Source: Tannerella sp.
Lineage (GTDB): Bacteria; Bacteroidota; Bacteroidia; Bacteroidales; Tannerellaceae
Assembly: GCA_031282485.1 (NCBI GenBank)
Contig: JAITDQ010000160.1
Location: forward strand, 1 to 11,923
Length of the DNA stretch: 11,923 nucleotides
Direction: 5' to 3'
Shown: positions 1-7,051 of the stretch, piece after piece
How the letters are laid out: every line of letters starts with the position of its first letter
Position numbering within the stretch: the first letter of the stretch is position 1
Program-made: the position numbers and the translations under genes
The notes under the pieces: model-generated
Database searches by the model: none
Seen by the model: the letters and a program-made list of their open reading frames with translations, nothing else
What the model was told of the DNA's origin: nothing

Positions 1-1903
1 ATTCTACAGGAATATTATTAATATCAGCGGGATGGGCCCACCATGTCAGATAAAGTCCCATATTAAGATAACGCGGAACATTTGTCGCGTTATGAAAAGC
101 CTCAGCGTCAAAATATACAGTTTCGCCTTGACCTTGCGTAGCATCTCCACCCCAGTTTATCAAGGGCACCACAGTGTTTGATGCCGTCGTATATTGAACT
201 GACCGGCCGGTAGTACCACTCGTCGATCCTACATAAAGAGAATTCCAATTTGATGGTTTATTAAGACGGGGATCATTATGTAAATCTCCATACCCTACCG
301 GCATATCCTCAAAGGGTGTTCGCGGATCATTACCTTCAAATAAATATGCAATATCCACATCAAGACCAAGCGTAGGTCTCTTACACCATTGTATATCCAG
401 CACAAAGAATTTAAATTCCGGTATATAAACAAATTCATTTTGAAGAATCTGTACCGTAACTTTATAATCAGGATCATTAGAATGATGAATCGTAACAGTT
501 CCGGGGCGGTCGGTATTCGTACTGTTATGCTTAACTTTCGCTTTCAATTTGGCGCTCACCTCGTCGTAAACCATTGACTCAATCCAGTCGCCGGTAAAAC
601 TTTCCACGACAAATTTCCCTTCTCCTCCATAGGCAACAATATCCGGAATATAGACCGTTGTATCGGCGCCGACCGGATTTCCTATATAAAGTGGCTCCGG
701 TACGGATAAAAATAGATTTTCAACTCTTACGGATGTGGACTTCGGATTCTCGCCAACCGTTGTTAGTTTGGCGACGCTACTGCCAAATACATTAAAATCC
801 ATCTGCGATGTTTTTCTTGTCAAAGTGAGGGAGGAGGCTTCTCCCGCGTTTCCTCCGCTTTGGGGTGACGTAGCCACGGCACAACCGGCGCCATTAAAAG
901 TCCAGGGATGCGTACTCTTAACCGTAACCGCCTGACTGGGATGAGCCGGAGAAAGATAAACAATCGACGGGGAAGCGGATATCGTTCCGTAATCCACTTT
1001 CGTCATAATTTTATATACCTTTTGTGCACTCAATTGCCTGTTAACATCTTTGGTTAAAGTATATTCTTCTCCGTCAACCGTATACTTTATAATGGCTTTA
1101 TTCATATATGCGGGGTTAACTACAAGATAGGCCTTCAAGCTATCCGTAGAGTTTCCCGGCATATGTGCATCTTCAAGATTAAGTACGATCGAATCGCTTT
1201 TGGTTACACTCGAAAAGGCAGGAACATTGTTACCGGTAAGATTCATAGTAAAATCCCCCGACAACGTAGCCCCGTTACTCTCCTTAAGAACTATTTTTGT
1301 CAGCGGTTTACCATATACTTCCGGGAAATCGGACTTAAAACTTATTTCAAAAACACAGGTAGTATGAATGAAATCCAAAAAGAGATAACCATTATATACC
1401 GCTGCATTAGTACGCGCGTACATAAAGGCGTTCTTTCCGATATGTCTGCTATTATCACTTCCTCTTTGTGTCTGAACGGTTTGTAGAGTATGATGTATAC
1501 TGTTTGCCGCTGTTCCGACCTCGCTTTTCCATGGATAATAAACGGAAAAATTATGTGAGCCGCTACCCCAGTTTAAATCCGAGTTGAACACACCGGTATT
1601 TTGTCCCACGAAATACTCATTCAGTATTGCCCTTTCATTTATAGCTGCCGGAACCGTACTGTTACAGAAAATCCCTATTTGATCCCCTTCCTGCCATAAA
1701 ATTTTCAGATCGGGACCTAATGATGTATAGGTGGTAATGATATTCTCATTCACTCTAAACGTCGGGTTATCAAATATTTCTGATGCCACATTATCTTCCT
1801 TCTCCACGAACGAATCGGCGCAGGAACTTAACACACAAAAAGCCATAACAATAAAAATGCTACTGACATAATATAAAAAATTTCTTTTATCTCCTGTTTT
1901 CAT
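1..1903 (-). CDS. Fimbrillin-like surface lipoprotein with BACON-like modules (3' end outside window)
   Basis: An uninterrupted minus-strand frame of 634 codons starts at ATG 1903 and runs off the left edge without a stop. Residues 9-27 are hydrophobic and end in a lipobox, LSSC, with the lipidated Cys at 28, so the product should be a lipoprotein exported to the cell envelope. Residues 45-300 contain WQEGDQIGIF (70-79), typical of Bacteroidetes fimbrillin/Mfa-like proteins. Residues 310-395 look like a BACON or Ig-like β-sandwich (VTVKSTHPW followed by a SPQSGG segment). Residues 400-490 form a second such module ending in RPGTVTIHHSN and KVTVQILQN. The segment from 495 on (DVDIAY, GGDATQGQGETVYFD) recalls TerD-like domains. 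The start is supported by an AAGGAGA Shine-Dalgarno. Likely role: surface structure, adhesion or glycan contact; the exact function is unknown. The family call is by pattern, not by search. Confidence 0.85.
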   Translation of the reverse strand, partial: MKTGDKRNFLYYVSSIFIVMAFCVLSSCADSFVEKEDNVASEIFDNPTFRVNENIITTYTSLGPDLKILWQEGDQIGIFCNSTVPAAINERAILNEYFVGQNTGVFNSDLNWGSGSHNFSVYYPWKSEVGTAANSIHHTLQTVQTQRGSDNSRHIGKNAFMYARTNAAVYNGYLFLDFIHTTCVFEISFKSDFPEVYGKPLTKIVLKESNGATLSGDFTMNLTGNNVPAFSSVTKSDSIVLNLEDAHMPGNSTDSLKAYLVVNPAYMNKAIIKYTVDGEEYTLTKDVNRQLSAQKVYKIMTKVDYGTISASPSIVYLSPAHPSQAVTVKSTHPWTFNGAGCAVATSPQSGGNAGEASSLTLTRKTSQMDFNVFGSSVAKLTTVGENPKSTSVRVENLFLSVPEPLYIGNPVGADTTVYIPDIVAYGGEGKFVVESFTGDWIESMVYDEVSAKLKAKVKHNSTNTDRPGTVTIHHSNDPDYKVTVQILQNEFVYIPEFKFFVLDIQWCKRPTLGLDVDIAYLFEGNDPRTPFEDMPVGYGDLHNDPRLNKPSNWNSLYVGSTSGTTGRSVQYTTASNTVVPLINWGGDATQGQGETVYFDAEAFHNATNVPRYLNMGLYLTWWAHPADINNIPVE

Positions 1904-1911
1904 AATCCAAA

Positions 1912-1918
1912 TCTCCTT
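1912..1918 (-). promoter_or_regulatory. Shine-Dalgarno of the fimbrillin-like lipoprotein gene
   Basis: AAGGAGA on the minus strand lies 8 bases before the ATG at 1903. It fixes the start. It stands out because the galM, transporter, galK, sigma and fecR genes here have only A/T-rich sequence upstream. Confidence 0.7.
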
Positions 1919-2295
1919 CTAAATATATTTATATTTTGTATTTTGTAATTTTCGTATTTTTGTTGCAAAAAAAAAGTTTTTCATAATCCGGCTACAAAAT
2001 TATTTTATCTTTTGGAAGTCTTTGCTATACCCGTCTATACATATAAAGAAACTGCATTATTCAAAAATATACACTTCCAATAACGGTCGCTACAAATATA
2101 TACAAAACCCCTTAAAATGGCCTATGCAATTCTATACAAACACAAACATGAGCTTTTTACGGGCACATCAGGTTTGCCGAATCAACAGCATGACGCATAT
2201 AAATGACGACTTGATAAATACATTCCGCCAAAACCGCTTAAATTCCATTTATTTGAAATTATTAAATTATTTTGGAAAACAAAAATGCGTAGGAA

Positions 2296-2326
2296 TTTGA
2301 AATCCGTTATTTTTTTTATATTTTTG
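2296..2326 (+). promoter_or_regulatory. σABfr-type promoter of the TPR/HTH regulator gene
   Basis: A −33 TTTG at 2296-2299 is followed after 19 bases by TATTTTTG (2319-2326). This matches the Bacteroidetes housekeeping promoter consensus TTTG/TAnnTTTG in sequence and spacing. Transcription would start around 2333, leaving a leader of roughly 15 bases before ATG 2349. Confidence 0.7.
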
Positions 2327-2348
2327 TGGCTTCAAAAATTATTCTGTC

Positions 2349-4337
2349 ATGAACAAAAGCATCTCTATGGTAATATTTCTGTTTTCCTGTTTCTTTTTGT
2401 TTTCGCAGGAAGACGCAGTCGTGGTTTACTCAAATAACGAGGTAACCCTGGATTCTTTTGCCGTTATCATGAATAACGCCAATATACCCTACAAGGAAAA
2501 AATGGATATTTTTTACAGGTGTAATTACAAGAGAAACCTGCAACAGGAAAAACAACTGTCGGTAGTAAACAAGTTACTGTCGGAAAGCAAAAGAAGAAAG
2601 GATATAAACGGAACTTTATACAACTATATCTGCCTGGCCGATCTTTATCGTGAGTTGGATAATAACGTATTATTCAACGTATATATAGATTCGGCGGACA
2701 TTTATGCCGAAGATGCAACTCATCCTTTAGCCCTGGCGCAATACTATTACACAAAGGGAACACAGGCGATAAATGTACCTTACGGGAAAAAAGAAGGTTA
2801 TAAACAGTTCGAAAAAGCTCTTGACTGTTATGGACGGTTAAGCCGGGACACGTATATCATAAGTTATTACATATATAATATAGCCGTTTATACGGCAAAC
2901 CAGCCGGATACCATATTTGCAAAAAGACTTATCCGGAAAGTGGAAAACATTCTGCAAAAAGATAATCCGTCTTTTATTGATTTCGCGCTGAGTACGATGA
3001 AATCGGACTTGTACAGCACGTATTTTGGCGCATCCCAACAGGAGAACATGCTCGATTCCGCCATTTTTTACGAAAAGAAACGCCTGAGCCTTTTCTATTC
3101 GGACGATAATCATTTACCCGACGGCCTGGATTATGACATCCTTCAGTCGTACCTCCTGATAGCCGAATATTGTTCCTTAAAAAAGGAGCCTGACTGGAAT
3201 TATATAAACGAATGTATCGAAAAAGCCAAATCCTTCGGGTACACAGACGATTCGTATATCATGTGCCGTATCAAATATACGGAAGCGATTTGCCTTTATG
3301 AACAAAAAAAATATAATGAGGCGGAAAAACGAATTATCGAGGCCGAAAACTATTTATCACGGCAAATAGAAGAAGGTGGCGCCATGTATCCTCCGGAAAC
3401 TTTTTATTCCGACGAGGCCGTTCATGCCGATCTTCACAGCCGGATCCTGTACTCAAACGGTAATTACAAGGAAGCGCTTAAATACAACCGGATTAAAAAC
3501 GACTTGAAAGTAAAAATACGCGACGTCGAAACACGCGAACTTGAGTACCTTTATAATACGGAAAAGGAAGAACGTAAAATCGAACAGTTAAAAATCATAA
3601 CCACCAATCAGATAAAAACGATAAGCATGCTGGTATTGATCACGCTTTTGCTCATCGCAACAATCGGACTGCTTATCTTCTGGTTTTACGCCGTAAAAAA
3701 AAGCTTGAAACGCCGTTCCGCATTGATAAAAACCGAAAAAGAAGAAGCGGAACTCAATCTTAGAATTAAGGAAGAACAGTCCGTCAAAGCGCAACTGGAA
3801 AAATACGAAGTGTTATCGGATTACCGCTTAAAGGAAATGGAACTTGAAGGCAAAAACAAGGTTATGGAACAACTGTTGAAGGATAAGGAAATCCTTGACA
3901 AACAAATAGAAGCTTACATGCAAAAAATAAATGAATATGAACGCATAAACGATGAAAAACAGGAATATGTAAAAACGGAAGAACCTCTGATCAAACTCGT
4001 AAACGAGGACATACAGAGATTAATTGTCAAGAAACTTCCCGACAAAAAAGACTATGTCGAATCATTATGCCGTATCGGCGAACAATTTATTTCCGTACTT
4101 AAAAACGCATACAGCGGAAACCTGTCCATCCCGTATATCAAATATTGCGTATGTTTCGCAATAGGCATGGAAATCGGGGAAGTTTCGGAATGTTTTTCCA
4201 TAGAACAGTCCTCCGTACACATGGTGAGATACCGGTTAAAGAAAAAATTCGGACTGGATAACAATGACGACCTCGATGTTTTCCTTCGCAAGATGAACAA
4301 CGCCTTGTCATCTACCCGGATTTTGAAGGCGCTTTGA
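2349..4337 (+). CDS. Membrane-anchored TPR / coiled-coil / LuxR-like HTH regulator
   Basis: The 662-residue protein starts with a signal peptide (about 1-20, MNKSISMVIFLFSCFFLFSQ). A helical, aromatic-rich region (about 45-410) follows with TPR-like helix pairs, clearest at 308-335 (YTEAICLYEQKKYNEAEKRI) and 364-380 (RILYSNGNYKEALKYNR). One membrane helix lies at about 424-448. Residues 450-540 are a charged coiled coil. The C-terminus (about 590-650) is a LuxR/GerE-like helix-turn-helix with FAIGMEIGEVSECFSIEQSSVHMVRYRLKKKFGL. The layout implies a periplasmic sensor or protein-interaction part joined to a cytoplasmic DNA-binding end in one chain, without kinase or receiver domains. This architecture is common in Bacteroidetes. 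It is transcribed away from the lipoprotein gene and converges on the outer membrane protein gene. Its target and ligand are unknown; control of the divergent lipoprotein gene is inference. Confidence 0.85.
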   Translation: MNKSISMVIFLFSCFFLFSQEDAVVVYSNNEVTLDSFAVIMNNANIPYKEKMDIFYRCNYKRNLQQEKQLSVVNKLLSESKRRKDINGTLYNYICLADLYRELDNNVLFNVYIDSADIYAEDATHPLALAQYYYTKGTQAINVPYGKKEGYKQFEKALDCYGRLSRDTYIISYYIYNIAVYTANQPDTIFAKRLIRKVENILQKDNPSFIDFALSTMKSDLYSTYFGASQQENMLDSAIFYEKKRLSLFYSDDNHLPDGLDYDILQSYLLIAEYCSLKKEPDWNYINECIEKAKSFGYTDDSYIMCRIKYTEAICLYEQKKYNEAEKRIIEAENYLSRQIEEGGAMYPPETFYSDEAVHADLHSRILYSNGNYKEALKYNRIKNDLKVKIRDVETRELEYLYNTEKEERKIEQLKIITTNQIKTISMLVLITLLLIATIGLLIFWFYAVKKSLKRRSALIKTEKEEAELNLRIKEEQSVKAQLEKYEVLSDYRLKEMELEGKNKVMEQLLKDKEILDKQIEAYMQKINEYERINDEKQEYVKTEEPLIKLVNEDIQRLIVKKLPDKKDYVESLCRIGEQFISVLKNAYSGNLSIPYIKYCVCFAIGMEIGEVSECFSIEQSSVHMVRYRLKKKFGLDNNDDLDVFLRKMNNALSSTRILKAL

Positions 4338-4424
4338 ACCGGACGGAAATGTGACGAACTCCTCCGGGGAAACGCGATTGTCATGTCAGCTTAACCCCAT
4401 GTAACGGAAACGGGCACAATGACG

Positions 4425-5732
4425 CTAATACTGTTTCAGTAAAAACGACGGATTCACCCGCATGCAAACGCCTATGGAAAAATTAGTATTATTGCCGAAA
4501 GCGGAAGGCGCATACAATCCTGTTTCCGACGAATACATTTCTCCCGACAGAAAATAATACGCTTCGGCCTTAATGCCAAAGGCAAAACCCGTATTTATCG
4601 GATATATATAATCTGCCCCCAAATAAAGCAGCTGCGGCTTTTCGTACAACATGTTTTCTTCTTTTGTCGATACCGACCCGTAAAAAGCGCTGCCGAACAT
4701 GGGTACGAAATTCTTACACGACCAGTAAGACGCTCTGATATTAAAATCACGCAATTGAACAGCCAGTTTGGCATAATAGCCGTTTCCCCGTTCCGGTAGC
4801 GGCTCCCGTTCGGACGCATCGCCGGCGCCGGACGAACTGCCCCGCCGTGCAGACATCCGTCCTTTGGGAAAAATATAACCGGCTTCGTCTATTTCTACAT
4901 TTATATATTTAAGAACATTCCGGTTAATATTCCACTTAATCCCTGCGCCGACAGCACCATTCATCACGGTCTGCACATCTTCGTTCGTTATGTCGATCTC
5001 CCCTCCCTTGTGTTGTGCCAGACCCTGTAAGTGGAAATAAACATGCAACGGCGATTTTTCATCGTTCGCCTTAAAACGCGCCGTCGCTCCCGTTACGAAT
5101 GACTCTTGATTCGTATCCAGCTTATATATATATGTAAGCCAGTCCACCCACATGTCAAAATCGAGCCATTTCGTATTATAAAGCATCTGTAAACCCGATT
5201 CGGGATCGGACGTCAAATTCAGTTCGGGATTATATAACGGCTCTATCAAACAATGATTCGACCCGCCGTAAAGATCGCCTATAACGATATTGACATGCTC
5301 CGAAAGGGCTACTTGCGCCCTGAAATACGGCAGCACATGCATATTACGTGCGTAATCCTGTCCGTTCCACTTCGAAATACCCTTATATGCAAATGCCGGA
5401 TACTTCGTAGTGCCCCAAAACCAAATGGAATGGATGCCGGTTTCCATTTTCAAATTGGTAAAAGGACAGTAAGAGGCTTTCAGTTGCAGCCAGAACCCCG
5501 GCAGCGTATAACCTTTCTGTACCGTCGAATTAAATTCATTATTCTTAAAAAAGGACAGATTATCCACTTCGATAGCCAAACGGCCTCTGTGAAGGGTGTC
5601 TATCCGGTAGTCAGACCTGTATAAACAGTCTGTCATTTGCGCACAAACGTATTGCCTGCCGGAAAAAAACAATGCCGCCACAGACAAAAAACATGCATTA
5701 AATACAACTCTTCTCACTTCAAATTTCAACAT
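4425..5732 (-). CDS. Probable outer membrane β-barrel protein, function unknown
   Basis: The 435-residue product begins with a positively charged, hydrophobic leader (about 1-31, probable cut near VCA-Q), so it is exported. The rest alternates short amphipathic β-strands rich in Tyr, Trp and Phe with polar turns (for example 80-105, 130-152, 187-204, 319-337 and 368-395) and ends in a C-terminal aromatic residue (SFLLKQY), as outer membrane barrels often do. No catalytic motif or named family was recognised. Residues 292-316 form a Ser/Gly/Arg/Glu-rich low-complexity stretch between predicted strands, probably a long loop. The gene converges with the TPR regulator and is divergent from galM, sharing a 202-base upstream region. 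A role in passage of galactose-containing compounds is possible from position but unproven. A minus-strand TATGTTTG (5791-5784) could be its −7 element, without a clear −33. Confidence 0.7.
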   Translation of the reverse strand: MLKFEVRRVVFNACFLSVAALFFSGRQYVCAQMTDCLYRSDYRIDTLHRGRLAIEVDNLSFFKNNEFNSTVQKGYTLPGFWLQLKASYCPFTNLKMETGIHSIWFWGTTKYPAFAYKGISKWNGQDYARNMHVLPYFRAQVALSEHVNIVIGDLYGGSNHCLIEPLYNPELNLTSDPESGLQMLYNTKWLDFDMWVDWLTYIYKLDTNQESFVTGATARFKANDEKSPLHVYFHLQGLAQHKGGEIDITNEDVQTVMNGAVGAGIKWNINRNVLKYINVEIDEAGYIFPKGRMSARRGSSSGAGDASEREPLPERGNGYYAKLAVQLRDFNIRASYWSCKNFVPMFGSAFYGSVSTKEENMLYEKPQLLYLGADYIYPINTGFAFGIKAEAYYFLSGEMYSSETGLYAPSAFGNNTNFSIGVCMRVNPSFLLKQY

Positions 5733-5783
5733 TCCATTGCTTTCTATTGTACCGTAATATCATCAACAACTCAAAAAGAAGTG

Positions 5784-5791
5784 CAAACATA
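5784..5791 (-). promoter_or_regulatory. Candidate −7 element for the outer membrane protein gene
   Basis: TATGTTTG on the minus strand matches the Bacteroidetes −7 consensus TAnnTTTG, about 50 bases before the start codon at 5732. No TTTG is seen 19-21 bases further upstream, so the call is weak. Confidence 0.35.
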
Positions 5792-5844
5792 AAAAAAATT
5801 TACGTATGGTCATGTCTTATTGTCAGAAAATTACGTTTTAATAG

Positions 5845-5864
5845 TTATAAAACATGTTTTAAAA
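5845..5864. promoter_or_regulatory. Near-perfect palindrome, candidate operator upstream of galM
   Basis: A perfect 12-base palindrome, AAAACATGTTTT (5849-5860), extends to 20 bases with one mismatched pair (5847/5862). It is followed directly by a short inverted repeat CATCT-TTCGC-AGATG (5865-5879) and an 8-base palindrome GATGCATC (5876-5883). The cluster lies 71-90 bases before the galM start and within the divergent promoter region, as expected for a dimeric regulator site. No TTTG occurs on the plus strand of this gap; TAATTTTA (5901-5908) is the nearest thing to a galM −7, so galM transcription may need an activator. Confidence 0.4.
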
Positions 5865-5934
5865 CATCTTTCGCAGATGCATCATATCAAATAATAACAC
5901 TAATTTTACGCTCAATTTTTAAACAGTATCGACG

Positions 5935-7014
5935 ATGAATGAACAAACGCTTTCCGGTCTGCTTTTAGCTGACTTTCAAAAGGTAGTAGACGGAAAAGAA
6001 ACGATGATGTGCGCGCTTACAAACAAATGCGGTTCGGAAGTAACTATTCTGAATTACGGTGCGAAAATCGTATCAATCACGGTTCCCGATAAAAACGGGA
6101 AACAGGTTGATGTTGTCACCGGTCATCAATCCATTGATGACTATCTGGCCTCCGAAGAACCTTATTTCGGCGCAATATGCGGACGTTATGGGAACAGGAT
6201 CGCCAAAGGCGCTTTTACGCTGGACGGCATTGTTTACGACAAACTGGCTGTCAATAACGGCCCCAACAGCCTGCACGGCGGAATCAAAGGCTTTAACGCC
6301 GTCGTGTGGGATATGAAACAAATTGACGGACAAACGGCAGAACTCAAATACACGTCCCCGGACGGTGAAGAAGGATTCCCCGGCCGGCTGGATACGACCG
6401 TCACGTACCATCTTACGGATGATAACAGCATAATTATATGGTATCGTGCGGTAACGGACAAACCTACCGTACTGAACCTCACGAATCATTCCTACTTCAA
6501 TCTTTCGGGAGCCGGAGACCCTTATATTGGCGACCATTTACTGACAATCAATGCCGATTTTTATCTTCCGACGGACGAAACATCCATCCCATACGGCCCA
6601 AAAGAAAAGGTAGAAGGTACGCCAATGGATTTTCGACAGCCTCATGCCGTGGGCGAACGTATAAACGATGATTTCGAGCCGCTTATATTCGGTAAAGGAT
6701 ATGATCATACATATATATTAAATAAGAAGGAAGAAAACAAACTGTCTTTCTGTGCACGCTGCGTTTCTCCCAAAACAGGGATTGCCATGGACGTGTATAC
6801 GACAGAACCCGGCGTACAGTTGTATACCGGAAACTGGATGACCGGCAAACTGATCGGGAAAAACGGACAGCGTTATCCCGAACGATCGGCGTTATGCCTG
6901 GAAACGCAACATTTTCCCGACAGCCCGAACAAACCGGAATACCCGTCGACCGTGCTTCGCCCGGGCGAAGTATTCGAAAGTCAAACCGTATATCAATTTT
7001 TAATAGAAGAATAG
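5935..7014 (+). CDS. galM: Aldose 1-epimerase (mutarotase)
   Basis: GalM interconverts β- and α-D-galactose, supplying the α-anomer that galactokinase uses. The 359-residue length is normal for the family. Visible family motifs in order are FGAICGRYGNRIA (78-90), NSLHGG with His114, TNHSYFNLSG with His185 (the likely general acid), GKGYDHTY with Asp257, and CLETQHFPDSPN with Glu323 (the likely general base). There is no signal peptide, so it should act in the cytoplasm. ATG 5935 gives the full N-terminal part of the fold; only A/T-rich sequence precedes it. It is the first gene of the operon, 37 bases ahead of the transporter gene, and is divergent from the outer membrane protein gene. The identification rests on clear catalytic motifs and operon context. 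Confidence 0.95.
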   Translation: MNEQTLSGLLLADFQKVVDGKETMMCALTNKCGSEVTILNYGAKIVSITVPDKNGKQVDVVTGHQSIDDYLASEEPYFGAICGRYGNRIAKGAFTLDGIVYDKLAVNNGPNSLHGGIKGFNAVVWDMKQIDGQTAELKYTSPDGEEGFPGRLDTTVTYHLTDDNSIIIWYRAVTDKPTVLNLTNHSYFNLSGAGDPYIGDHLLTINADFYLPTDETSIPYGPKEKVEGTPMDFRQPHAVGERINDDFEPLIFGKGYDHTYILNKKEENKLSFCARCVSPKTGIAMDVYTTEPGVQLYTGNWMTGKLIGKNGQRYPERSALCLETQHFPDSPNKPEYPSTVLRPGEVFESQTVYQFLIEE

Positions 7015-7051
7015 AATTATAATAATATCAACAACTTAAAAATTAATCTCT

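Larger units (their letters stand above)
1904..2348. other. AT-rich divergent intergenic region
   Basis: These 445 bases separate the lipoprotein gene from the divergent regulator gene. A good σABfr-type promoter for the regulator lies at its right end. For the lipoprotein, minus-strand matches to the −7 consensus TAnnTTTG occur at 2002-1995 (TAATTTTG), 2069-2062 (TATTTTTG) and 2100-2093 (TATATTTG). The middle one has a TTTG 23 bases upstream, slightly too far; the others lack a well-placed −33. A 92-codon plus-strand frame (2022-2300) shows no recognisable motif, no RBS and overlaps the regulator promoter, so I take it as chance. I saw no flanking inverted repeats of the kind that mark invertible promoters. 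Confidence 0.6.

Noticed and set aside
1163..1486. 107-codon plus-strand frame
   Set aside because: Lies wholly inside the minus-strand lipoprotein gene, whose translation shows coherent signal peptide and domain motifs.
2022..2300. 92-codon plus-strand frame in the gap before the TPR regulator
   Set aside because: AT-driven composition, no recognisable motif, no RBS, and it overlaps the −33 element of the regulator promoter.
1904..2348. Possible invertible promoter, as found before many Bacteroidales surface genes
   Set aside because: I searched by eye for flanking inverted repeats and saw none; no invertase gene is present in the window.
4338..4424. Possible bidirectional terminator between the converging regulator and outer membrane protein genes
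   Set aside because: No stem of useful length followed by a T tract on either strand could be found.
5253..5624. 123-codon plus-strand frame
   Set aside because: Antisense shadow of the outer membrane protein gene, with no motif of its own.
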